A stretch of DNA of 35,129 nt from the NCBI GenBank assembly GCA_002633005.1, contig NMRA01000250.1, forward strand, positions 540,175-575,303. Direction: 5' to 3'. Every line of letters begins with the position of its first letter. The stretch's first letter is position 1. The notes beneath the pieces were generated by a model. It worked only from the letters and a program-made list of their open reading frames with translations. It searched no databases and had not been told where the DNA came from. The DNA comes from Phoronis australis. Lineage: Eukaryota > Phoronida > Phoronidae. Positions 19,901 through 29,994 of this stretch are shown here, piece by piece. Position numbers and translations under genes: made by a program.

Positions 19901-22900
19901 TTATGAAACCTTGTTGGTTCTCGGGAATCCGAGGTGTTTTTTAGGCGTCTTATAATACAACCATACAAAATTTTATAAGTAGTATTCAAAAGTGAAATTG
20001 GACGCCAATTTTTATCATTCTTTTTGGTTTATTTTCTTTTGGTATTATTGAGATAATACCGTTTTTGCGTTGTAGATAATTCTCCTTCATTGATACCTTC
20101 TTTAAAAGATCGGAACAAATAACATTTAAGGTCTGACCAAAAAAAATTTTAATATTCTACTTTAAAGCCATCTGGGCCACTACTTTTGTTGTTTTTTAAA
20201 TCTTTCAGAGTTGCATGGATTTCCTCCAAATAGATTATAATGTTTTCAAGTTCGACTCGGTTAGACTGGTTCAATTTTGGCATTGGGCACGATGCTAAAA
20301 GTTCATTTAAATTAACATCATCAAGGTCGCCGTCTAAGTCTTTACAGGAGTATATTTTTTATAAAAAGAAGTGATATCCGAGAGGATAACGGATTGCTCA
20401 TTGATAACAGCATTATAGGAGCTTAGTAGCTTAGTTACATTCTTATTCATAAAATTTCGTTTTTTTAATGTACAAACATATTTGGTTGGTTTTTAACCAT
20501 TTTCGACCCAGTTATCTCTCGATCTGACCATAACTCCATGCGATAATCGTGTCTCTTGGTCAATCGTTTCACCAATGTTCAGTTGTCTTAAGTGAGTGCA
20601 GAAGTTTGTTCCGAGGATACGAAGGGAATGGAATAATGACAAAACGTGTCGTGTATTTAATCAATTCCGCGTATCAGTTATTAATGAGTAGCTGACAGAA
20701 GACTCCCCGCTGTAGATGCCTCCTACGAACATTTACTACGTTAGCCAACACTACATCACGTTGGGATCTCTAGCACAAATCACTTACTTGGATACTTTAT
20801 TCTGCTGATCATGCCAGGCATCACCATGATGAACAGAGGTAAAATCTTTATGACGCCAGCCAGCAACGTGGCTCCTTGCGCGTGCGATAGACTCTTGGCA
20901 GCTAACGCTCTCTGAACTATCACCTGAAATATTAGCAGCACTTGCTGCTCTAGAAGACTTCGTATTTGCCAGTCATTGAACTTGCTCCAAAAATGTTAGG
21001 GTTGACGAGGTGTACAGATTATTATTTAAGTGTTTTTAAGTAATCTTTACAAAATATCTACTAACAGGCCAGTATTTGGTGCACGTTTAGATTACTTCTG
21101 GTAGTTAAATGTACTTGTATTCTACACAGACGGAAGACAGAAAAGATTATAAGAAGACAGGGATGAAAGAAATGATTCAGATGAAGGAAGACGTAATGAC
21201 CAAGAAAGAAACTGGAAGAGGTCAAGAAATATGAACCATTTGTGTGAACAAGAAGAAAGAATGGCCTACTCAGGTAGTACCTGATCGTTGCACCAGTACC
21301 AGATAGACGCTGGTGTCTGTCCCAACAGAAACCCCAACCAAGGCATGTCCGGGTCGTCTATATCTCGTAACATCGTGAATGCGTTCTTTGAGGGTTGTCC
21401 ACATGTAGTGTTTGGCGTCGTCACATTAGGTGTCGCCAGGGGGTACTTGTATATGAGCTCGTTATAACCACCGAGGTCGATGAAACCTGGAGAGTACACG
21501 ATGACAGTCACCACTTGGGTGATAGAACACTATCGTTCCCTCTACATTGCAAATATAGTCACAAAGAAGAGCCTACCACGGTAAATTTTCTCTAATTTTC
21601 AATTCTTGACCATTTTCATGTTTCTTTTGACTTTAACATTTGATGTTTGAGGGTAAATGAATGGTTCCTTAATGTGCCTCATTTAGTCTTAACTAGCCCG
21701 TATTTTTCACCATTTCTGGCCGAATCCAGAGATGACTGCTTCGCGGCTATCACAGCTCCTGCGGCTATGGCGGCAGTAAGCATGTTCAGTGCATTGTCCT
21801 AATATCTTGAAGTTTCTTCGATACACACAGTGGTGACTAACTGACGGTAAATAAACAAGAACATATCTGTTATTTTAATTAATAACCACACTCACTCATT
21901 ATCATCAGTACAATGGCGCCTCCCACCATCAACAGAGCCTGTAGTGTATCAGTGTAGATGACTGCTGTCAGACCTCCAGTAATGGTGAGGAGCCCGGTGA
22001 CGACGATAAGGATGAAAATACTTAAGTAAAGATCCCAACCAAGTGACTGTTGAATGAACAGAGCGCCCGTGTAGAGGTCTACCTGTAATATTAGATGATT
22101 GTACCTTTAAGTATAATGGAATCTTCCTTGAAAGGGGTTCTAACGGGTTCGGATCCAATTTAACTGTTAGGGGCAAAGATATCGCTTATGGTCCAGCGCA
22201 TATTAAACCCAACAGATGTACTTGAAGTTTAATGATGTTACCAAGGTGCCAGACTCCACAGTTCAATTTGCGAGGTGATTAACGTCCCTTCCTCTTCACT
22301 ACATTGAATTGTGTCTTAGCAAGCTGTATATTGATACTGAAAAGGTCCATAAATTGACTCGTAACCAATTACGTAAGTTACTCACGATCACAGTTAAACA
22401 GAACCATTTTCTGTTTGATGATAACTTTTATGATCAGATTGACGGAGTGGCCATGGGATCATCCCTGGGACCTGTGTTAGCTAATATGTTCATGTGCAAT
22501 CTCGGGACTGAGGCTCTGGGTCCACCGGATTGTAAACCACAATTTTATGGGTGTGTGGACGATACGTTTGTTGTGTTTTCATTCAAGAACTCAGTCAACA
22601 CCTTTCTCAATCACATGAAGAACATGCATCCGTCCATCAGTTTCACCATTGAATCTGAGCACGAGTCATGTTTAGCTTTTCTAGATGTCTTGGTTAAACG
22701 TGAGAACAGCACCGTTGTTACATCTGTGTAAGCCCAGTTCTTCTGGACTTTATATTAAATTTGATAGTTTTATGCCGATCCAATACAAGAGAGGTCTTAG
22801 ACTAGTCAATTGCTTGTTACACCGTGCCTGGACCACTTTAAATTTGGATAGTGACGTAGCTAAGAATTTCCAGTTATTGCGTGCCAATGCTTACCCGTTG

Positions 22901-25900
22901 AATTTTTTGAATAGCTGTAAAAGGCACTTCCTTTCAAAAATGAATGAGGCGGATAAGATAGCTGTTGTTGAAGCCGAGAAAAAGAAAGTGTAAACTGAAG
23001 TCATACATCCCGTCATTGAACAAGAGCAATGTTGTTTATAAAGTTGAATGTGACAACTGTAAGGAATTCTACTGTATATCGGACTCAAACAGAGACGCCT
23101 CTGTGACAGGCTGAAAGAACATCACACTTCAGAGAAAAGCAACATATATAGGCATTGTATTAGCAACAAGCCAATTCAGTTAGTATTATCTGCAGAGAAC
23201 CTAACAAGGAATTACTGTACAGCGCCACTGAACTCTGCATGTTATTCAGAGAATCAGTAGCATGCTGGTTCTGAATGGCCAATGACTCTTTAGTCCCGTT
23301 TAGACATCAACCGTTTTGGCCCGCGTAACTGACATGGAGCAAATTGATCTGTGTCAAGCGGCCGTTTACACAAGTGACAACTCACTAACTGTGGCAAGAC
23401 GGAAATTGCAGGCTGGAGAGACTAGATCGCACATGCGTAGGTTTACAAATGACGAGAGTTGCAGAGACAACGAACCCGTACGTAGGTAATTAGACAAGCG
23501 CAGTAAATGATCCTTTCCGCCTTGCCCCAGTTTCGCGTTTAGACATATAATTGACCCGGCGCAAGGTGTTCGGGCGCAAATTGCTCTACCTCACAAACGG
23601 GTGGCAAAATTTGTCACCGCGGTGTCAATTTGCTCCGTGTCAGTCCCGTTCACACACTGGAACAACTCGTTCCGTGTGATCTGATCCGTGTCAACTTTTC
23701 AAGTGTAAACGACACTTATGGTGATGACCAGCTACTGACTATCACTGTAACTCACTAACTTTATTGGTGTTACGAGAGCTGTATGTTGGCATTTGCTGTC
23801 CTTTGTAAATATGATCCTGATGATATCTAATGAATAGACGAAACATTGATTGAACATGAACTTTTTATTTGTGTGGCGATCGTCCGGTTTTTTGTATTGA
23901 GTTTGAAAAAAAAATCCTATTGGGCTTACCGGAAGTTCTTGAAAAGGTTTCTTTAAGTCACACTCGTGAAAATTCAAAATTCGTTAGTTTGTAACGTATA
24001 AGCGCTCATTTGCTTGCAGGATTATTTCAACAAACAAAATTCAAGAAAATTTAATGCTAGTTAGTGTGAACAGTATATAAGTGGTTTAGGACAATTGAAC
24101 TTGAATAAACAGCGGCAAACGAATTATTCATAAAATAAATTTGCTACTGAGTGCATAGCGCAGATGTCATCGAAATGTGTCTCATTTATACAGAATCGGC
24201 TGGCTGTGGAGCGCAGGACGACAATCCATCAAGTTGCTGCGTGCGTCATGAAATAAACGTAGATGGAAATTAGGGAAATTGTGAAAACACGTTAAGGACA
24301 TTTATTTGGTCAAACCAATCCTTATTTTTGTTTATTTACTTACGGAGCACTTGGTAAGAATGTAGAGGAGTAAGGATAACACGGCAAAGTAGACCTGAAG
24401 ACGGGCGCCACCGAAACGTTTACTCAGGTATTGTGGCATAGTAACGGTCTGCAAGAAACGAAATTGACAATGTTCAACGCTACATTTTCTCTGTTATCGT
24501 TTGCACAAATGCAATGGCCGTATTTACTACTATTAATAAAATCTCTTGGTCTATTTATACCGACCTCTTGTCTATTTACATCGTCACGACGTTTTGGTCG
24601 GTCTATTCCTCCGACCATAGTCAGGTGTTTCTGCGTTCTTAGAAGAACGAGCACGGATATGCAATACACCTGACGATGGCCGGAGAATAGACCGACTAAA
24701 ACCTCGTGACAATGTACATAGACAACAGGTCGGTGTAAAAAGACAAAAAGATTTTAACAGTAGTTGTAACACGCCACCACTTCAGGGCGGCGGTTTTAGA
24801 AAGTCATAGCCGTATTTGTTTTTAGCATTTGTGGCGCAGTAAAAAGTCAAGTTCTGTCGCTGGATTTCGCCTACACCTACATGAATTATTGCGAATTGTC
24901 GAGTTCCTAAAAAGATTTTGTTTGTATCAACACAAAACGGGGAACCAAAGACCGATTTTAATATCTCTGGATTTTTAGCTGCTGTCAGATTTCAGTGAAT
25001 GCCTCGGGAATTATATTACCTATGTTCTACATTTCATGTCCATAAGGTAATTCTTCGCGTGTTTGCATACGTAGTCAGTTCCATCTTCTGTTGTTTTCTT
25101 ACCCCGCATGCTATGTACACAGGAATGAAGACCCAGCCTAGAAGCTGCAGAAGAAGAATGGCGTTGAATTCCCAAGCACCGACACCAATACCACCTGCGG
25201 CGCCTGAACCAGACAAACCAATGAAGTGTTCGCTCCCGATGTTGCTGACAAAAAGAGATGCACCGACCTAAAATAATGTATTATAAGAGTTATGTTTTGA
25301 GACAGTATTTATTCACTTCGCCAAAATATCAAAACTAAGCATTTTGTATTTTTTTCGATCCCTTAAGTTTTAGCCGTGTCTAATATCATGCACTCAACTT
25401 TCTTGAGTCCAGTGTCAAAATAAATTGTGCTACCCATTGGTGTACCATTAAACTTTGAGCCTCTAAAAAATTACGTCAGCGATCGTTTCTCAACGTTGAA
25501 AATTTACTCAAGATCGCTTTTTCTACGGATTAAAAGTTTAAAATTTTCAACTTGTGAAAAAATGACCCAACTGCTGTTGCACACAGGCTTGATAATTAAA
25601 AATGAGCAGAACGGGAGGGGCGTTATCCAGCAATTTTGAATTTTACCAACCAAACAAAACACTTGGTATGGGGTTATAGGATGGCAGTGCTCCGCGCGCC
25701 ACTAGTAAAGGGAAGTGAACAAAATTGCGGGGCGGATGAATTTTGAAAGGTCGAAGCTGTAGCAGTTCGCCGCCGCCCTCTTAGAGCGCCAATGTGCATG
25801 TTGATTTGAAGTAAGAATTGAATTCAAGTTTCCATAAAGGTTCCAATGGTTTATTGTCCCCATGACTAAAGTACAGCTTTAAGATCTCCACACAGAACAG

Positions 25901-27927
25901 AGGACCGTCTTCTAGCAACAGTGCTCACAACATTTCAGTCTTTCACAGGGAAAATGGTAACTATGTTACATTGGAGGCAGAGAAACTTTGCGATCGTGAT
26001 GACTGGGTAGAGAGCCGGCAAAACTGAGTCGTGAAGACCGGAGCTAGTCAGTGATTAGAAGTTTCGGTGACCCAGCGGAAGGCGGACAGGGAAAGCACAA
26101 ATCATATCCAACTTTCTATTGAGGTGAGAGGGCCCTCATAGTTCAGTGCTTCAGGATTCAAATAAGTTAATCCACTGCCCATGTCTGATGGATCGTGAAA
26201 ATCACCATACAATATGCACACATTTTTATACATTTTGAATTCATGAATAAAAATTTAAGTTATCAAAGTATGTCATGGTAGCAATCAAAGATATTTTTAG
26301 TAGACGGAAGCAAGGCACTAGTTGGATATAATGGACCCTGATTTAGAGAACCAGGCAATCACTGAATAACGGCCATGCGATTTTGACGATGACACTGATT
26401 CTAAATTAGGGTCCATGGCATCCGACTAGTGCCAAAACGGCGGCAACATGTGAACGTAAAACATACCGGGATGAAGTTCATTGCTCGGCCTGCCAAAAAA
26501 TAACCACTCACTGTACCTCGTGTTGCCCGGCACATTGCCTGAAATGGAAGTGAGATGGAGAGTTTTACAACTGTTCTTTCACTTTTGCTATACAGAAACT
26601 GTCAAAGCAGTTCGAAGACAAGTTTCCAGCGCACGACAGCCATTGTTGAAACTTTAGAGGAGCAGTCTTCTGGCGTAAGAATTAATTTCTAAACTTGCCG
26701 TGAAGTCGTGGTAATGAAACGTAGAAAAACAAAGCGATCATCTCAGTTAAGTATAATTTTCTTACCTGCCAAACTTCACTGTTAAACATGCGATTCGAAT
26801 CGTTGTATTTTCTTTTCAGTTACGACGGCGACTAAAGACACCCCTTCCATAGCATAACTTTATATTAAGACCACTTAGGCCTACCACTATGAAATGTGTC
26901 TCAAGTTGCTCCTCCGGCAGTCAAACTGGAGATGAGTTCGGGGCTTAGACCTGACCGACCAGGCTCAATAGCGTACGTTTTTTTGCGCCGCGCGTGGCCT
27001 TGACAAGAATTGTCGATTCTTCCGGAGAATCACTCCGTCTGGGTAACGCTAGGACCTCGCTAAAAAGCAAGATTTTGCGAGATTACGTGAGAAATTGCCG
27101 TATATTTTAAATGAGAACACGTGACTTTGACTAGGTTTTAGCTAGGTCCCAGCGTAGGGCCTAGCGTCTACTGAATACACGCCAGGTTGAGACCGATTAT
27201 CATGGCGGCAAGTGATCTGAATCCAAAGTTCGCTTCTTAATTGGAAGGAACGCGGGCTTGTATATAGCGCAGTATTCCCATACTGTAATTATGGCGTTTT
27301 TCCATGCCCAACTTGCAGAGTCTTATTTAGTTCTTCTACTTACGTCATAATAAATGACATTATTCTCAATCCTCATCTTGTTTTACTCTGCAACATAGCT
27401 CGTGGTGTACACCGGGCAAAAATAGATTACGATAAATAGCGGTATTAATAGATTGAGCCTTTTCGGATTGAAGCGGGATTTCACCCGACGTGCTTTCTGC
27501 CGAAAAACAAGCTTTCATTTAGGACACTATCCGTTATAAAATAGGACTCGAATCACGTTGTGCCGTAATGCAGGTCATTGCTATTTCTTGAGAGCAGGCT
27601 CATAAAATATCGGGTCACCTTACTGTCGATGAAAAAATAATGAATTTTCAATTCTTTCCGAACCAAGGTATCACTTCTAAACTGGGTTAGGAGCCATCAT
27701 AGATTAATAGTCTATGGAGCCATTAAAGACCAAGCTCATTACGATCAATGGCCTAAATTAATACTTGTTTTTTTTTCAAAAAAGTATGAATTTAATGTTG
27801 CTTTAAGCAAAGACGGAAAATGTACCACCCCGCAGATTGCCATACTTACAAAAATGCCAACGCCAATCACTATTGCGAAGTAGATGCAAACGATTACGAT
27901 GTCTACGACACTAAGTTGGACAGCCAT
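13720..27927 (-). CDS. SLC5A3: Sodium/myo-inositol cotransporter (SMIT1/SLC5A3-like), complete, 14 coding exons
   Basis: Plasma-membrane Na+-coupled transporter expected to import myo-inositol as nutrient and osmolyte (family role). Exons in transcript order: 27927-27850, 26538-26467, 25267-25103, 24448-24344, 22082-21896, 21486-21281, 20923-20788, 17699-17592, 16588-16438, 16128-15960, 15371-15156, 14858-14739, 14464-14296, 13985-13720. They total 2148 nt (715 residues plus stop), all GT-AG and in phase. SMIT1-type signatures: [82 protein letters not shown]. Residues equivalent to the SGLT sugar site are kept: N59, H64, E83, Y266, W267, K297, Q433. A hydrophobic C-terminal segment ([20 protein letters not shown]) fits the last of 14 helices. 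The only in-frame ATG is at 27927, with a strong Kozak context (AACATGG). SLC5A11 or another SLC5 is possible, but SMIT1 fits best. Confidence 0.93.
14296..14464 (-). CDS. SLC5A3: SLC5A3 exon 13, divergent cytoplasmic loop
   Basis: A 169-nt exon beginning [20 protein letters not shown] and rich in Asp, Ser, Thr and Asn; no hydrophobic segment. It belongs to the long, poorly conserved loop before the last helix of SMIT1. Phase 0 in, phase 1 out, fitting exons 12 and 14 exactly. Support is by frame and splice sites rather than similarity. Confidence 0.78.
14739..14858 (-). CDS. SLC5A3: SLC5A3 exon 12, cytoplasmic linker
   Basis: Encodes [20 protein letters not shown] and a polar stretch ending NPEYEPDQ. 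The acceptor is TTTTTAAG|C. The donor that keeps the frame is the modest CAG|GTATCA. A better-looking GTAAGT lies 47 nt further on (donor GT at 14691-14690) but would shift the frame into a stop at 14377 in exon 13. Confidence 0.8.
15362..15950. repeat. About 294-bp tandem duplication filling SLC5A3 intron 10
   Basis: Unit 1 is about 15362-15652 and unit 2 about 15653-15950. Matching landmarks: TTCAGATTGGTTGGCCAAG at 15381 and 15675, ATTCGTGTTGTAGGAG, ATTCACTGATCGTT, TTCGGATGAATATG and GTGAGGAATTGA-like blocks. The units are roughly 80-85% alike by eye. The copied segment begins inside exon 11 (CAAAATG at 15362 and 15653), so unit 2 holds a decayed copy of the exon-11 acceptor. Confidence 0.85.
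16438..16588 (-). CDS. SLC5A3: SLC5A3 exon 9, Na2-site helix with SDLDS
   Basis: Encodes [20 protein letters not shown] and [19 protein letters not shown], then ELMIVGR. This helix carries the conserved sodium (Na2) site of the LeuT-fold SLC5 transporters. SGLT1 has SSLTS where this protein has SDLDS (D369, D371), as in vertebrate SMIT1. Acceptor TTTCAG, donor AAG|GTAACA. Confidence 0.92.
16905..17010 (+). repeat. Dispersed repeat, copy A (SLC5A3 intron 8)
   Basis: GCTAAAAAGCAAGA, GCGAGATTACGTGAGA, GAACACGTGACTTTGA and AGGTTTTAGCTAGG occur in the same order and spacing as at about 27057-27165. Divergence is about 10%. The family is not recognised. The rest of intron 8 (16589-17591) has no other feature I recognise. 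Confidence 0.8.
18573..20620 (-). mobile_element. Degenerate LINE (non-LTR) reverse transcriptase fragment in SLC5A3 intron 7
   Basis: Read 20620 to 18573 in broken frames. RDNWVENG then a stop; then [19 protein letters not shown] (pre-RT linker); [20 protein letters not shown] near 19780-19820 (RT motif with the first catalytic Asp); [12 protein letters not shown] near 19500-19530 (YADD, catalytic Asp pair); a thumb-like stretch [20 protein letters not shown]; and a C-terminal [20 protein letters not shown] with LEFYGLRSA. In-frame stops and frameshifts show it is dead. No endonuclease domain seen, so it is 5'-truncated. The clade is uncertain. Confidence 0.85.
21281..21486 (-). CDS. SLC5A3: SLC5A3 exon 6, extracellular loop and WYWC motif
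   Basis: Encodes [20 protein letters not shown], a loop with N-glycosylation sequons (NVT, NTT) and a cysteine, then [20 protein letters not shown]266 and W267 match the inner-gate tyrosine and tryptophan of SGLTs. The donor CAG|GTACTA splits DQ from VIVQR. Confidence 0.93.
22270..23880 (+). mobile_element. Degenerate Penelope-like element (RT plus GIY-YIG) in SLC5A3 intron 4
   Basis: The frame 22309-22731 reads [12 protein letters not shown], then [20 protein letters not shown] and [11 protein letters not shown] (RT catalytic Asp pair, VDD), then [12 protein letters not shown], all typical of Penelope-type RT. After a frameshift near 22725 it continues [20 protein letters not shown]. After another near 23070 it gives [18 protein letters not shown], the conserved part of a GIY-YIG endonuclease. 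CCTGATGATATCTAATGAAT with GACGAAACATTGATTGAAC near 23815-23858 looks like a PLE 3' end. The element is 5'-truncated, frameshifted and probably interrupted at about 23285-23720. Confidence 0.85.
23285..23720. mobile_element. Inverted-repeat insert within the Penelope-like element
   Basis: Diverged inverted ends: AGTCCCGTTTAGACATC near 23291 and, read on the other strand, AGTGTCGTTTACACTTG near 23716. An internal pair, CTGACATGGAGCAAATTGA near 23329 and the complement of TCAATTTGCTCCGTGTCAG near 23625, is nearly perfect. It separates the GIY-YIG remnant from the presumed PLE 3' end, so it is likely a non-autonomous DNA transposon nested in the PLE. Confidence 0.55.
24525..24770. mobile_element. 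Fold-back element in SLC5A3 intron 3
   Basis: Two arms of roughly 100 bp pair as inverted repeats. Left: TTGGTCTATTTATACCGACC, GTCTATTTACATCGTCACGA, TTTTGGTCGGTCTATTC, TCAGGTGT. Right: ACACCTGA, GAATAGACCGACTAAAA, TCGTGACAATGTACATAGAC, GGTCGGTGTAAAAAGAC. The central loop is about 24630-24667. Non-coding. Confidence 0.8.
25103..25267 (-). CDS. SLC5A3: SLC5A3 exon 3, substrate- and sodium-site helices
   Basis: A 55-codon, phase 0-0 exon, [17 protein letters not shown] to VYIACG. It holds N59, H64 and E83, equivalents of SGLT residues that contact sugar. The E in GSEHFIG separates SMIT1-type sequences from SGLTs, which have GSGHF. Confidence 0.93.
26314..26433. mobile_element. 120-bp MITE with 34-bp terminal inverted repeats, SLC5A3 intron 2
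   Basis: Left end GGCACTAGTTGGATATAATG then GACCCTGATTTAGA. The right end read backwards is GGCACTAGTCGGATGCCATG then GACCCTAATTTAGA, about 29 of 34 matching. The middle 50 bp are unique. No convincing target duplication seen. The remainder of intron 2 (25268-26466) has no other recognised feature. Confidence 0.8.
27057..27165 (+). repeat. Dispersed repeat, copy B (SLC5A3 intron 1)
   Basis: Direct-orientation partner of 16905-17010, about 10 kb away and in the same gene, with a short extra segment near 27143 (CCCAGCGTAGGGCCTAGCG). It contains a palindromic CACGTG E-box core, also present in copy A. The rest of intron 1 (26539-27849) shows no other feature I recognise. Confidence 0.8.
27850..27927 (-). 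CDS. SLC5A3: SLC5A3 coding exon 1 (start codon, first helix)
   Basis: Encodes [20 protein letters not shown] and IGVGIF, then donor GTAAGT. Joined to exon 2 it reads [21 protein letters not shown], the normal SLC5 continuation. The frame stays open for 53 more codons upstream to a TAA, but without any ATG, so the upstream part is 5' UTR or preceded by an acceptor. Confidence 0.88.
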
Positions 27928-29847
27928 GTTGCCTTCACTTTGTGCCTTGAACAGTAATATACTTGAGAATTCGGGTACAGAGCTACCCCAAACACTCGTT
28001 GCGATGAGTTCACAAATGATCTCTCCGTCAGCCACCGCTCCGTGCTTGCTCAATGATTTGGACTTGGTATTAAATCGCTGTCTCAAGGTTTACTTTGCTC
28101 TTGTCCTGTTTAAAAATAAATTTGCGCAGACTTTTTTGACACACAATGATATGAAATGCAAAGTCACGTGCTTTCACTTCAAACAACCTGCTTAAGTTAG
28201 TGCAAAGTTGATGGATATCAAATAACGATAATGTGCACCCCTCAGGGTTTGGGGCAGGTAAAAATTTACATAGTAATTGCCATCGCGATTTTAATCCTTG
28301 GCAAGCTTATATAATGTTTCCCTCATTTTATTGCTGAGGCACGCAGGAAAGGCCCGATATTTTTAAACCGTTCTCCAAGTTGATTTTGAACTATGTGTTT
28401 ATGTACGACGCCACATTCTAATCGGTACCTGTATCGAGAGGCCCTCGGGTTCTGTATCGAGCAGACACAACATGATGAAGAATGGTTATTCCAAAGACAC
28501 GCCCACTGGATTCATCGTTTCATTACAAACTTCAAATCTCTAATTACGATATTTTTGCATCGACGAATGAAATCATAAATTGTTAGCAGTTATGCAGCAG
28601 TTCCACAGAGCGAATGACTTCTTAAACGTACGGCAATACGTTTATATAGGTGCCAATGTCTTGTTTCTTTTTATATTGCTATCATCCTGATCTTCATGGC
28701 TCGGCATTTCCGTATGTGGCAGTTGTTCAGTGCATCGGATCCGCGATATTCTACACATTCTCACGTATTTTCCTCCGGACATGTACCATACAGTAAAGGA
28801 CTAACAGGCATTAAAATAGTCTTGTTTACCTGGAGTTCTCAGGATTTACTGGCTACAGAGGTGTTAACCTTAGCTCTCGGCTGCACAACATGTCTTCGAA
28901 TATGAAATAGGCATTGTATGCGTTGAGCTCAACGCAGTCTTGTCGTGAGCGTCTTATAGCCCTTAAATTCAGACACCATCACGCATTTCATAACTGTGTC
29001 AATGTGAAGTACCTGGCGGCGACCAACATAATATCGAGTCAGTGCAGTAAAATCGTACTCATGTTTTTATTTCATTGTTGAGTCAAATAAAACGGTGCGC
29101 CAGTTGTTGTGTAGTTATGCGGGTCGTGTTCCCGGGACTGACAATGCGTTTTCAGAAGCACACTGCAAAGGTCACAAAGCTTAGTCGGTGAAGATTGTTT
29201 CAGAGTAAAAATTTGGTCACCTTCTACTAAAAATGCTACGTAGGCTGTCGAGTCAATCAATATAATTTGTAAACTCAATTGCCGAGGTAGTTAAGTGTGA
29301 GCACATAATATTGCCTCCATATTGTGCACATATCTCGGGGGTTAGTGCCATCTACCTGAACTGATAGCGGTACCATGGAGGTACTTTATCAACAAATCTG
29401 TGTACTTCAACAAATACCTACAAAACTATAAATTTTAACTCAACGAAAGTATATATTTTCTGCCAAGCACCGTGATGAGGCCTGTAGAATTTGATTTTAT
29501 ATACCAATCCGGGTCGGTAAAAGTAGCCATGGTACGATGCAATTTTGGTAAAATGTGGTAAAAATGAAAGTAACAGGTAAAACATCAGTTTTGAGTGAAA
29601 TCCCAAAAACGCTGTTACAGTTTCCGTTATCGTTTTCATTTTTTTGATAAAAATCGTAAAAGTTTAGTTCCCCCTCATGCAAAAGCTGATCATTGTGATA
29701 GCGTATAATAGCGCTGTGGAGAACAGGTATGTGCAGTATTGAAAAGTTTAACGTGAATTCGGTTTTACGTTTCTGTGGTGATTTGGACATTTTTCTGGAG
29801 CGACAATTCTAGTGGTCGTCATAAAATGGGGCGCATCTTTCATCAGA
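27928..29847 (-). other. Presumed 5' flank or 5' UTR region of SLC5A3
   Basis: No conserved exon recognised. The exon-1 frame remains open to about 28086 without an ATG. I found no clustered NFAT5/TonE sites (TGGAAANNYNY) of the kind known upstream of the vertebrate gene. The transcription start cannot be placed. Confidence 0.45.
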
Positions 29848-29994
29848 TTAATAAAAATTCAATTCTACTGTGAGGGAAATGACACTGCAAATTTGGGTGA
29901 TAGTCCACACCGCTAAGAAACCCACAATTATGAGTATGACAGTCCATCCAGCATCACTGACGGACAAACAGTCACAAACTGCTGAAGCGGCCAT
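29848..29994 (-). CDS. Small 48-residue ORF with one membrane segment, function unknown
   Basis: ATG at 29994 in a strong Kozak context (AGAATGG), with an in-frame TAA two codons upstream. It encodes MAASAVCDCLSVSDAGW, the hydrophobic segment TVILIIVGFLAVWTIT and a short tail to TAA. Its position upstream of SLC5A3 on the same strand would suit an alternative first exon (possible donors follow the helix, for example GCA|GTGTCA) or an independent microprotein. No family recognised; it may also be chance. Confidence 0.3.
   Translation of the reverse strand: MAASAVCDCLSVSDAGWTVILIIVGFLAVWTITQICSVISLTVELNFY

Noticed and set aside
26618-26628. TGGAAACTTGT (- strand), a match to the NFAT5/TonE consensus in SLC5A3 intron 1
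   Set aside because: A single degenerate match is expected several times by chance in 35 kb, and no cluster is seen upstream of the gene.
27745-28086. 113-codon frame beginning at TTG 28086 as an N-terminal extension of SLC5A3
   Set aside because: Its first codon is TTG, with no ATG before 27927. The ATG at 27927 aligns with the normal SMIT1 N-terminus, and the 3' part is intron 1.
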